Shown here in pieces: positions 40,753 to 49,022 of a stretch of DNA of 64,000 nt. Each line of letters starts with the position of its first letter. Position 1 is the first letter of the stretch. Made by a program: the position numbers and the translations under genes. The notes beneath the pieces were generated by a model. It did not search any database and was not told the DNA's origin. It was given only the letters and a program-made list of their open reading frames with translations. The DNA is from Kribbella sp. VKM Ac-2569 (GTDB lineage Bacteria > Actinomycetota > Actinomycetes > Propionibacteriales > Kribbellaceae): assembly GCF_004216905.1 (NCBI RefSeq), contig NZ_SGXJ01000002.1, positions 1,116,001 through 1,180,000 of the forward strand, written 5' to 3'.

Positions 40753-41572
40753 CGGCTCCTGACGCGAGACCGCTCACGTAGAACCGCTGCAGGCCCACGT
40801 ACAGCACCACGCACGGGATCATCGCGATGACCGATCCCGCGACCAGCGAGCCGAAGTTGATCTCGCCGTACGCGCCGGCCTGGACGTTCACGAGCGCGAC
40901 CGGCAGTGTGTAGAGCTCGTCCTTGGTCAGGAAGGTGAGCGCGCCGAGGAACTCCGTCCAGGCCGCGAGGAACGCATAGAGCGCGACCGTCGCAGCGCCC
41001 GGTGTGATCAGCGGACGCAGGACGGAACCGAGCATTCGGAACGTTCCGCAACCGTCGACATGCGCCGAGTCCTCCAGCTCCACCGGCACCGAGGCGAACG
41101 AGTTCCGCATCACGAACACCCCGAACGGCAGGTTGACCGTGGTGTAGAACAGCACCAGCCCGAGCAGGCTGTCCGTCAGCCGCAGGACATTCATCTCCAG
41201 GTACAGCGGCGTCAGGATCGCCTGGAACGGGATCATCATCGACACCACCACGAGCGCGAACAGCAGCGGCCCGCCGCGGAACCGGAAACGCGCGAACCCG
41301 TACCCGGCGAAGGTGGCGAGCAAGGCCGTCAGGATCGCGGTACTGATGGCGACGACCAGACTGTTTCCGACCGCCCGGATCAGGTTTCCGGGTCCCTCGA
41401 TCAACGTCCGGAAGTTGTCCCAGGTCAGATCGAAGAAGGTTTTCCCGTCCGGGGCCGCGACGATCACGTCGTTCGGCTGCACCGACCGGAAGAGGGCCCA
41501 CAGCAACGGTACGGCGAAGACCAGGAACGCGCCGCCACCGCCGATCACGTAAAACGTGTTCTTGAGTCGCAT
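40742..41572 (-). CDS. Carbohydrate ABC transporter permease (MalG type), arabinofuranoside locus
   Basis: This 276-residue membrane protein has six membrane segments and the EAA-like loop VELEDSAHVDGCGTFRMLGSVLRPLITP (near residue 180). It is the last gene of the GH127 operon and starts 2 bases after the stop of the other permease. Together the two make the channel. The missing ATPase is likely shared from elsewhere. Confidence 0.92.
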   Translation of the reverse strand: MRLKNTFYVIGGGGAFLVFAVPLLWALFRSVQPNDVIVAAPDGKTFFDLTWDNFRTLIEGPGNLIRAVGNSLVVAISTAILTALLATFAGYGFARFRFRGGPLLFALVVVSMMIPFQAILTPLYLEMNVLRLTDSLLGLVLFYTTVNLPFGVFVMRNSFASVPVELEDSAHVDGCGTFRMLGSVLRPLITPGAATVALYAFLAAWTEFLGALTFLTKDELYTLPVALVNVQAGAYGEINFGSLVAGSVIAMIPCVVLYVGLQRFYVSGLASGAVKG

Positions 41573-41574
41573 CG

Positions 41575-42456
41575 TCAGTCCTTCTCCCGGAGCAGGCGGA
41601 ACTGGGCCGCGGTGACGAGACCGACCACGATCACCAGCACGATCGACAGCGCGGTCGCGGCGCCGAGCTGCAGCTGGACGAAGGCCCGGTTGTAGATGTA
41701 CTGGACCACCGTCGTGGTGTCGGTTCCCGGACCGCCGCGGGTGAGGATGTAGAACTGCGAGAACGCGAGCAGCGAGCCGATCACCGAGATGATCACCGCC
41801 ATCGCGATCGTCCGCCGCAGGATCGGGATCGTGATCTCCCACTCCTGTTTCCACCAGCCGGCACCGTCCAGCTCGGCGGACTCGTAGTACTCCCGCGGGA
41901 TCGCCTGCATGCCGGCCATCAGCAGCATCATCGTCAGCCCGCTGACCGCCCAGATCACCAGCACGCAGATCAGTCCGGTGGCGAGCGGCCCGTCCACCAG
42001 CCAGGCCGTCGTACCGTCGGTGATGCCGAGCTTGCGGAGCACGATGTTGATCACGCCGCTCTCCGGCTGCGCCTCCAGGACGGTGACGAAGCTGAGCGTC
42101 GACAGTCCGACGACGAACGGCAGGAAGAAGACCGTCCGCAACAACGTGGAGCCGCGGCGTTTCCGGCGTACCAGGACCGCGAGCGCGTAGCCGAGCACCA
42201 GGATCGGCCCGGTCACGATGACCGTGTAAAGCAAGGTGTAGAGGACGGACTTGGCGAACGCGGCGTCGGAAACGATCGCGGTGTAGTTCTTCAGCCCACT
42301 GAACTTCACCGTGCCGATCAACGGCCAGTTGGTCAGCGAGATCACCAACGCGAACCCGAGCGGGACCAGGACGAAGACGCCGACGAACAGTACGGCGGGA
42401 CTCACCAGGAGCAGCCCCGTCCGGCCAGGATGTGTGAGCGAACGCGGCGTGGTCAT
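41575..42456 (-). CDS. Carbohydrate ABC transporter permease (MalF type), arabinofuranoside locus
   Basis: This 293-residue membrane protein has six membrane segments, the EAA loop YYESAELDGAGWWKQEWEITIPILRR and the RGGPGTDTTTVVQYIYNRAF end block. Its ATG overlaps the stop of the binding-protein gene as ATGA. The longer open frame upstream is sequence of that gene in another frame. Confidence 0.92.
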   Translation of the reverse strand: MTTPRSLTHPGRTGLLLVSPAVLFVGVFVLVPLGFALVISLTNWPLIGTVKFSGLKNYTAIVSDAAFAKSVLYTLLYTVIVTGPILVLGYALAVLVRRKRRGSTLLRTVFFLPFVVGLSTLSFVTVLEAQPESGVINIVLRKLGITDGTTAWLVDGPLATGLICVLVIWAVSGLTMMLLMAGMQAIPREYYESAELDGAGWWKQEWEITIPILRRTIAMAVIISVIGSLLAFSQFYILTRGGPGTDTTTVVQYIYNRAFVQLQLGAATALSIVLVIVVGLVTAAQFRLLREKD

Positions 42457-43763
42457 GCCTGCCCCTGACGGAGAATGCGGTCGTAGTTCTGTTGTGCTTC
42501 CTTCATGGCGGCCTCCAGCTCGCCGTCGAACACGGCGCGGCGGAACATCTGCAGCCACGGCCCGTCCGGCTGGTTGTAGAGGAGGTTGTAGGAAAGCGTT
42601 GTCGGCGCGTACCCCTCCTGGATCCGCTCCAGCGGCAGCGTCGCCAACGGGTACTTCTTCGCGAACTCCGGCGTCCGCGCATCGGATCGCACCGGCGTGT
42701 ATCCACCGGCCGGCAGATCGATCTGTTGCGGCAGGTCCAGCGCGAACCGCACGAACTCCCACGCCCCCGATGCATTGCGCGCGCCGCGTGGGATACACAT
42801 GTTGTCGCCGCCGTCGAAGAACGCCGCACCGCCGTCGGGCCCGGACAGCAACCGTGGCGCCACCTTCTGGTGGAACGCCTCGTCGGACGCGGACACGACC
42901 ACGCTGTAGTTGGACGGGAAGATGCCGATCTTGCCGGCCCGGAAATCGCTCCCCCAACGGGACGCGTCGTCGGAGAAGTTCGCCCTCGGCACCAGGCCGT
43001 CGACCCACAGCTGCCGGTGCAGCTCGAGCATCTGCCGGACGACGTCGTTCCCGGTGATGTGCCCGGACTGGCTGCCGATCGGTCCCTGGATCAGATCCGT
43101 GTCCGCGGCCCACACCATCGGCTGGACGACGAAGCCGAGCGCTCCCGGACTGTTCGCCGGGAAACTCCACGCATAGATGTCGTCGCCGAGTTTCCGGAAC
43201 TTCCGGGCCGCGTCGAGCAGGTTTCCGAACGACTTCACCGCCTCGTCAGGATCGACGTCGGCCCGGTCGCAGAGCTCGGTGTTGAACCAGAACATCGAGT
43301 TGTCCGCGAGGTACGGAACGCCGTACGCCCGGTCGTCCTTGGTCGCCAGCCGGAGATGGCCGGGGCTGAGTTTGTCCCGGAAATCCAGCGCGGCAAGCGG
43401 TTCCGTCAGGTCGGTGAACGCGTCGCGGTAGATGAACAGCATCGAGTTGATGTCGTCGATGTCGACCAGGTCCGGCACCGTCCGGCCGCGGATCGCGGTC
43501 GCCAGCTTGGTCACGTACTGGGCGTCCAGGACCGGTGTCAGCTCGACGGTGAGCCGGTTCTGGGACGCGTTGAACTTCTTCACCAGGTCGGTCAGACCGG
43601 TCTGCGTCGCCGCCCGGCACCACACCTGCACGGTGCCGGTGGCGTCCTGCCCGAAACCCGCCGCCTGGACGTCGGGTTCGGGCAGGACCGAGCTACAGCC
43701 CGGGAACAGACCGGCCGTGGTCGCCGCGGCACCTAAGCCGAGGAGCTTCCGCCGGGTGAGCAT
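42453..43763 (-). CDS. Sugar ABC transporter substrate-binding lipoprotein, arabinofuranoside locus
   Basis: This 436-residue family 1 binding protein begins MLTRRKLLGLGAAATTAGLF and a lipobox FPGC, a Tat-like lipoprotein leader. It has SQNRLTVELTPVLDAQYVTKLATAIRG and the typical WEFVRFALDLPQQ late helix. The ATG 43763 lies 2 bases after the GH127 stop. It likely binds arabino-oligosaccharides released outside or arabinose; ligand inferred from GH127. Confidence 0.91.
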   Translation of the reverse strand: MLTRRKLLGLGAAATTAGLFPGCSSVLPEPDVQAAGFGQDATGTVQVWCRAATQTGLTDLVKKFNASQNRLTVELTPVLDAQYVTKLATAIRGRTVPDLVDIDDINSMLFIYRDAFTDLTEPLAALDFRDKLSPGHLRLATKDDRAYGVPYLADNSMFWFNTELCDRADVDPDEAVKSFGNLLDAARKFRKLGDDIYAWSFPANSPGALGFVVQPMVWAADTDLIQGPIGSQSGHITGNDVVRQMLELHRQLWVDGLVPRANFSDDASRWGSDFRAGKIGIFPSNYSVVVSASDEAFHQKVAPRLLSGPDGGAAFFDGGDNMCIPRGARNASGAWEFVRFALDLPQQIDLPAGGYTPVRSDARTPEFAKKYPLATLPLERIQEGYAPTTLSYNLLYNQPDGPWLQMFRRAVFDGELEAAMKEAQQNYDRILRQGQA

Positions 43764-43765
43764 CG

Positions 43766-45622
43766 TCACGCCCTGGGCAGCCAGACGCGCATGGCACCGA
43801 TCTCCCGGTTCGCCCACGCGTAGTACGGAACCGCCACCACCTCCACCGCATCACCGGTCGAATCGGTCGCCCCGGGCTCGAACGACCACCCTGGTTTGTG
43901 CCCCGTACCTGTACGTCCTTGGGCCCTCAGCACAGTCACCCCGTCCAGCAGATTCGACGCCTCAGCGGTGGGTGCCTCAGGCAACAGGTGCAGGTCGTCC
44001 ACGTTCGCGTGGTTGTCGGCCTGTTCGACCGCGTACACCAGTGGGCCGCGTTCGAGAGCCACACAACCTCGCACGGCGTCGATGCGTGGATCTGCACCTA
44101 CTACACGTGGTGTGAGCGGGAGAACCAGTTCGATCTCGGAGGCCTCTACCCGGGCATAGCCGCCCGCGTCCACCGAATCCCCGTTCACAGTCGCACCTAC
44201 CGCCCACCCCGGAATGCGTAGTTCAACCACAGCAGGATTCGTGGAGGTGATGCGAACGGTGCCGTCCCACGGGTAGTTGGTGTCGATGGTCACCTCGACG
44301 TCGCCGGACTTGATGACGCCGGCGGCGTACTGGTGGATCTGGACGGCGTCGTCGGTGGTCGTCGCGAGGTAGCCGTCGAGACTGGACAGCGTGCGCATGA
44401 TGTTCGGCGGACAGCACGCGCAGTCGAACCAGCCGCGCCGTCCGTGCGCCGGACTCCGGCCGGTGTCCGGGTACGCCGCTCCGCGCAGCTGCAACGGGTT
44501 GACGTAGAAATACTCCGTCCCGGACAGTGACACACCGGCAAGGAAACCGTTGTACAGCATCCGCTCGATCGCATCGCCGTACGACGCCTCACCCGTCGCG
44601 AGCAGCATCCGCCAGGCCCACTGGATTCCGCCGATCGCGGCACACGTTTCCGCGTACGCACGGTCCGGCGGCAGCTCGTACTCGTCGCCGAACGCCTCAC
44701 CCTCCCACCGCGCACCCAGCCCGCCGGTGACGTACGTCTTCGTGGACCACATGTGGTCGAACTGCCGCTTCAGGGAGTCCAGCAGCTCGGAGTCGCCGGT
44801 TTCCAACGCGACGTCGGCCGCACCGGCGGCGAGGTAGACCGCGCGGACCGAGTGCCCCTCGACCGTGGTCGCCTCGCGGACCGGGACCCGGTCGGAGAAG
44901 TACGCCGGCGAGTGTCCGTGCCGCTCGATGATCCCGTGCCCACGAGCCTCGACGAACCATTTCGCCAGGTCCAGGTACGCCGTCGTACCGGTTTCTCGAT
45001 AAAGCTCGACGAGGGCCATCTCGATGACCGGGTGGCCGTCGATGTCGACCGTCTTGTCGTCGCCGAACGTCGCGACCAGGTGGTCGGCCAGCTTGGTCGC
45101 TACATCGAGCAGCGCCCGGTCGCCGGTGCAGCGGACCTGGGCAACCGCGGCCTGGATCAGGTGGCCGGCGCAGTAGTGCTCGTGGCTCCAGACGAGTTGC
45201 TGGTAGCGACCCTCGTCGCCGTACCGGAGCTGGACAACCGAGTCGAGGTACCCGTCCTCGCGTTGGGCGGCCGCGACGACCGCGGTCAGATCGCGGATGC
45301 GCCGCAGCAGGTCGTCGTCGGGATTGCGCCCGTACTCCCACGCCGCGGCCTCGAGCCACTTGTAGACGTCGGAGTCGGCGAACACCGGGCCGATCGCCTC
45401 GCCCTCGCCGAGGCCGGCCGCGAGGCGGAGGTTCTGCAGGTTTCCGGCCTTCTCGAGCTGGTCCTGGCCGCTCGGGATCGCGTCCGCGCCGTTGCGGGCC
45501 TGCCGCGGCGCCCAGAAGCCGCCGGTGATCGTGGCCTGGCCGAGTCCGAGGGGGTGCCGGCGGCCCTTCGTGGTGGCCGCCGGGCTGCGGGAAGTAGTGA
45601 CAGTTTCCGGGGAAGCGCTCAT
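43766..45622 (-). CDS. GH127 family beta-L-arabinofuranosidase
   Basis: This 618-residue enzyme is of glycoside hydrolase family 127, with an alpha/alpha barrel and beta domains. The zinc-linked active site is visible: AYAETCAAIG with the Glu and Cys (near residue 335) and the nucleophile-bearing FDCACCPPNIMR (near 415). It removes beta-L-arabinofuranose from glycans and glycoproteins. No signal peptide is present, so it acts on imported sugars. It is first in the operon 45622-40742; the ATG has AGGAG about 9 bases upstream. It is divergent from a LacI-type gene with a palindromic operator between. Confidence 0.93.
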   Translation of the reverse strand: MSASPETVTTSRSPAATTKGRRHPLGLGQATITGGFWAPRQARNGADAIPSGQDQLEKAGNLQNLRLAAGLGEGEAIGPVFADSDVYKWLEAAAWEYGRNPDDDLLRRIRDLTAVVAAAQREDGYLDSVVQLRYGDEGRYQQLVWSHEHYCAGHLIQAAVAQVRCTGDRALLDVATKLADHLVATFGDDKTVDIDGHPVIEMALVELYRETGTTAYLDLAKWFVEARGHGIIERHGHSPAYFSDRVPVREATTVEGHSVRAVYLAAGAADVALETGDSELLDSLKRQFDHMWSTKTYVTGGLGARWEGEAFGDEYELPPDRAYAETCAAIGGIQWAWRMLLATGEASYGDAIERMLYNGFLAGVSLSGTEYFYVNPLQLRGAAYPDTGRSPAHGRRGWFDCACCPPNIMRTLSSLDGYLATTTDDAVQIHQYAAGVIKSGDVEVTIDTNYPWDGTVRITSTNPAVVELRIPGWAVGATVNGDSVDAGGYARVEASEIELVLPLTPRVVGADPRIDAVRGCVALERGPLVYAVEQADNHANVDDLHLLPEAPTAEASNLLDGVTVLRAQGRTGTGHKPGWSFEPGATDSTGDAVEVVAVPYYAWANREIGAMRVWLPRA

Positions 45623-45641
45623 CTGCCGTGACTCCTGAGTT

Positions 45642-45666
45642 AGGAAAATCCGGAACACGTTTTCCT
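45642..45666. promoter_or_regulatory. LacI-type operator candidate between GH127 and LacI genes
   Basis: AGGAAAA (45642-45648) and TTTTCCT (45660-45666) form an inverted repeat with an 11-base centre, 20 bases upstream of the GH127 start. It lies in the right place for the divergently encoded LacI-type repressor. Confidence 0.5.
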
Positions 45667-45779
45667 GGACGAAGGTAGAGAGCCTTCAGCGCCAGGTCAA
45701 CCCCTACCTGTGGATAAACTCCGGACCGGCCGCGATCCGTGGGGTACTGTGCCGGAAACCTCAGGAAAGGAGTTGCCGC

Positions 45780-46778
45780 ATGGCGTCACGGACCATCCGC
45801 ACGCCCGGGATCAAGGACGTGGCCGCGCTGGCCGGCGTCTCGGCGAGCACGGCGTCGAAGGCGCTGAACGACACCGGGCAGCTCCGCGCGGAGACCCGCG
45901 AGCGCGTCCGGCGGGCCGCCGAACAGCTCGGTTTCACCCCGGACAGTCGCGGCCGCGCGCTCGCGTCCGGGCGTAGTTTCACGGTCGGTCTGATCACCAC
46001 GGACAGCTCCGGCCGGTTCAGCATCCCGATCATGCTCGGCGCCGAGGACGCGCTCAGCGCGGGCGAGATGGCGCTGGTCCTCTGCGACACCCGCGACGAC
46101 CCGCTCCGCGAGCAGCACTACCTGAAGTCGCTGGTGTCGCGCCGGGTGGACGGCATCATCGTGACCGGCCGCCGGACCGAGGCGCGGGAGCCGATCGACG
46201 TGCCGATCCCGGTCGTCTACGCGTTCAGTCCGTCGACCGATCCGGACGACACGTCGGTGATCGTCGACGACCACGGCGGCGCCGCGTCCGCCGCGCGGCA
46301 CCTGCTGTCCCTCGGCCGCGAGCAGATCGCGCACGTCACCGGGCCGGAGTCACACCTCAGCGCACAGATTCGAGCCGCGGCGACCATGGGGGCCGCGCGG
46401 GAGGCGTTCGTCGGCCAGCCGCTGTACGGCGAGTGGAGCGAGCGCTGGGGCCGGCACGCGGTCGACGTACTGCTCCGGGCGCAGCCGACCGTCGACGCGA
46501 TCACCTGCGGCAGTGACCAGATCGCCCGCGGCGTCTGCGACCGCCTGCGCGAGCTCGGCCGGTCAGTCCCCGACGACATCGCGGTCACCGGCTACGACAA
46601 CTGGTCCGTGATGGCACTGGCCAGCCGCCCACCGCTCACCACCGTCGACATGGAACTCGAAGAACTCGGCCGCCGGACCGCCAACCTGCTCCTCGACGTC
46701 ATCGCCGGTTCGCCCCGCCGCGGCCAACTGATCCTCCCCACCCGCCTGATCCCCCGCGAGTCGACGCTCGGCACCTGA
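45780..46778 (+). CDS. LacI family transcriptional regulator, arabinofuranoside locus
   Basis: This 332-residue regulator has the LacI helix-turn-helix (residues 10-57; GIKDVAALAGVSASTASKALNDTG) and hinge, and a periplasmic-binding-protein-like effector domain ending in VTGYDNWSVMALASRPPLTTVDM. The ATG has AGGAAAGGAG just upstream. It is divergent from the GH127 operon and likely represses it until an arabinose-type sugar binds. Confidence 0.94.
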   Translation: MASRTIRTPGIKDVAALAGVSASTASKALNDTGQLRAETRERVRRAAEQLGFTPDSRGRALASGRSFTVGLITTDSSGRFSIPIMLGAEDALSAGEMALVLCDTRDDPLREQHYLKSLVSRRVDGIIVTGRRTEAREPIDVPIPVVYAFSPSTDPDDTSVIVDDHGGAASAARHLLSLGREQIAHVTGPESHLSAQIRAAATMGAAREAFVGQPLYGEWSERWGRHAVDVLLRAQPTVDAITCGSDQIARGVCDRLRELGRSVPDDIAVTGYDNWSVMALASRPPLTTVDMELEELGRRTANLLLDVIAGSPRRGQLILPTRLIPRESTLGT

Positions 46779-46864
46779 GCGGACCTTTCGGCGGCGCACG
46801 TCCAGTCTTCGGATGGTCACCCGCAGGACCGCCGTTGGTTCCGAAAACCCTCTAGATTGATGCG

Positions 46865-48052
46865 GTGCTGCGCAAGCTAGTGATCGGCGTGGCGGTCATT
46901 GCCACGCTGGTGGCGGGGGTGGGGACCGCACGCCTGGTCCTTCCGTGGACCGATCCCGCCCGTGGTGTGGTGAAGCAGCTGGCGTTCCTGCGTGCCGAGC
47001 TCGAGGGCGGCGCGGATCTTTCCGCGCAGAAACAGTTTCCGGAGGGCTACTTCTTTCTGAACGTGCTGTACGGACTGACCTGGGTCCAGGTCGGCATCGA
47101 CGATCCCGGGCGATCCGCGGACGCGACCGCGGAGGTGCGGTGGGCGCTCGACCGGATCGCGTCCTCGGACGGGACCGCTCCGTTCGACGAGTCGCTGCAA
47201 CCGCAGTACGGCGTCTTCTACGCGGGCTGGACAAACTGGCTGCGCGGCGGGCTGATCGCGCTCGGCCACTCGGATGCCGCCGACCGCGACACGTTCACCA
47301 GCGAATCGGTGGAGATCGCCACCGCTTTCCGGACCGCGGAAACCCCGTTTCTGGCGGCGTACCCCGGACAGGCCTGGCCGGTCGACTCGGTCGTGGCGAT
47401 CGCCTCGCTCCGCCTGTACGACGCTTTGGTCGCACCGCGCTTCGGGCAGATCGCGCGGAACTGGGTGACGACGGCGAAGACGAAACTGGATCCGGCCACC
47501 GGGCTGCTCCCGCATCAGGCCGTTCCGCAGGTTTCCGGCGCGCGCGGCTCGTCGCAGGCGATGATCCAGCGGTTTCTCATCGACGTCGATCCGGCGTTCG
47601 CGCGAACGCAGTACGAGATCTTCAAGGACAAGTTCGTCACCGGGCTCGGCGTTCGCGAGTACCCGAAGGGCACGACCGGACAGGGCGATGTCGATTCAGG
47701 CCCGCTGGTGTTCGGGATGAGTCTTTCCGCGACCGTCGTCGCGATGGGCGCGGCGCGGGTGCACCACGATCCGCTGGGCGACCGGCTGGCGCGGACGGGT
47801 GAGTTGGTCGGGCTGCCGTTCAGCGGCTTGAAGACGAAGCGGTACGTGTTCGGCGCGGTTCCGATCGGGGACGCTTTCCTCGCCTGGTCGACCTCCGCGC
47901 GGCCGCTGGTCGCCGCCGGCCAGCCGGAGCTCGACGGCGAGTCCGGCTGGTGGCGGCTTCCCTGGCTGGTGCTGCTCTGGCTACCGGCGTTGATCCTCTG
48001 GGGCGCGCTCCACCTCAGGCATCGCGGCCGAAGGCGGAGGCGAGCGCACTGA
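46865..48052 (+). CDS. Membrane-anchored protein of unknown function
   Basis: I do not recognise this 395-residue protein. It has an N-terminal membrane segment (LVIGVAVIATLVAGVGTARL) that is likely an uncleaved anchor, a large helical external domain (about residues 30-360, with WVQVGIDDPGRSADATAEV and aromatic repeats such as YGVFYAGWTNWLRGG) that may be an alpha/alpha toroid, and a C-terminal membrane segment (LVLLWLPALILWGALHL) with a basic tail. The toroid idea fits glycan-processing enzymes but no catalytic motif is seen. Its last 38 bases overlap the convergent CE7 esterase gene. It sits between two polysaccharide loci. Confidence 0.8.
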   Translation: MLRKLVIGVAVIATLVAGVGTARLVLPWTDPARGVVKQLAFLRAELEGGADLSAQKQFPEGYFFLNVLYGLTWVQVGIDDPGRSADATAEVRWALDRIASSDGTAPFDESLQPQYGVFYAGWTNWLRGGLIALGHSDAADRDTFTSESVEIATAFRTAETPFLAAYPGQAWPVDSVVAIASLRLYDALVAPRFGQIARNWVTTAKTKLDPATGLLPHQAVPQVSGARGSSQAMIQRFLIDVDPAFARTQYEIFKDKFVTGLGVREYPKGTTGQGDVDSGPLVFGMSLSATVVAMGAARVHHDPLGDRLARTGELVGLPFSGLKTKRYVFGAVPIGDAFLAWSTSARPLVAAGQPELDGESGWWRLPWLVLLWLPALILWGALHLRHRGRRRRRAH

Positions 48053-48995
48053 GCTTGCGCGGCAGGTCGTACTCCGCGCCGCCTTCGTGCCCGTTGTAGG
48101 TGAACACCTCGATTTCCGCGGGACCGGCGTACCGGTGGTAGGCCGCGAACACCGTCGACGGCGGGCAGATGTTGTCCATCAGCGCGACCGAGAACCACGC
48201 CGGGCAGGTCGCCCGGGCGGCGAAGTTCACCGCGTCGAAGTAGGACAGCGTGCCGATCGCGGTCTCGGTCTCGAACCGGTGACCCTTGAGCCAGCGCGCG
48301 ATCTCGGCGTACGGACCGTTGTCCGTGATCTGCGACGCCCGCCGGTAGTGCGACAGGAACGGTACGTCGGCGATTGCGGCGGACAGGTCGGCACGCAGAC
48401 CGGCGACTGCGATCGCCAGCCCACCGCCCTGGCTGCCACCGAGCACGGCGACCCGATCGCTGTCGACGTCCGGACTGCTCTTCACGGCGTCGACCGCACG
48501 GACCGCGTCGGTGATCAGCCGGCGGTAGTAATGCTTGGCCGGATCTTCGATTCCGCGGGTCAGGAAACCCGGTGACGACGATCCGTGTCCTTCCGGCGCG
48601 ATGTCCGCAGTTTCCGAAACGGTTTTTCCGCCACCGCCCTGACCACGGTTGTCCATGATCAGGTGCGCGTACCCGGCCGCGCTCCAGGTCAGCCACTCGT
48701 ACGGAATCCCGCGGCCACCGTTGTAGCCGATGTACTGCACGACCGCGGGCAACGGCCCGGTGCGATGGCGTGGCAGGAGCAGCCACGCCTTCACCGGTTG
48801 ACCACCCCACCCGCTGAACGTGACGTCCTGGACCTCGACGGTCGCCAGGCGTGCGTTGTACGGCGTGAACCGGGCGTCGATCGGGTATCCAGTCGCGTCG
48901 TCGAGCGTCTGCTTCCAGAACGCGTCGAAGTCCGCGGGCTCCTCCGGCTCCGGCCGGTACTCACGCAACCGGTCCAGAGGCATGTCGACCAGCAT
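48015..48995 (-). CDS. CE7 family acetyl xylan esterase / cephalosporin deacetylase
   Basis: This 326-residue alpha/beta hydrolase has the CE7 triad: Ser188 in GGSQGG, Asp274 in MDNICPPS and His303 in NGHEGG, with RGQGG near residue 117 and FDAFWKQTLDD at the start. It removes acetyl groups from xylo- or other oligosaccharides inside the cell, as no signal peptide is seen. It is the last gene of the uronate-polysaccharide operon and starts 27 bases after the PL8 stop. Its end overlaps the convergent membrane-protein gene by 38 bases. Confidence 0.93.
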   Translation of the reverse strand: MLVDMPLDRLREYRPEPEEPADFDAFWKQTLDDATGYPIDARFTPYNARLATVEVQDVTFSGWGGQPVKAWLLLPRHRTGPLPAVVQYIGYNGGRGIPYEWLTWSAAGYAHLIMDNRGQGGGGKTVSETADIAPEGHGSSSPGFLTRGIEDPAKHYYRRLITDAVRAVDAVKSSPDVDSDRVAVLGGSQGGGLAIAVAGLRADLSAAIADVPFLSHYRRASQITDNGPYAEIARWLKGHRFETETAIGTLSYFDAVNFAARATCPAWFSVALMDNICPPSTVFAAYHRYAGPAEIEVFTYNGHEGGAEYDLPRKLSALASAFGRDA

Positions 48996-49022
48996 TCGCC
49001 TTCCTTTCAGTGGAAGTGGCTT

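Noticed and set aside
45709-45717. TGTGGATAA, a perfect DnaA box, plus looser TTTTCCACA and TTGTCCACA sites near 5290 and 16623
   Set aside because: Single scattered boxes with no dnaA/dnaN genes, AT-rich region or box cluster; a replication origin is not supported.
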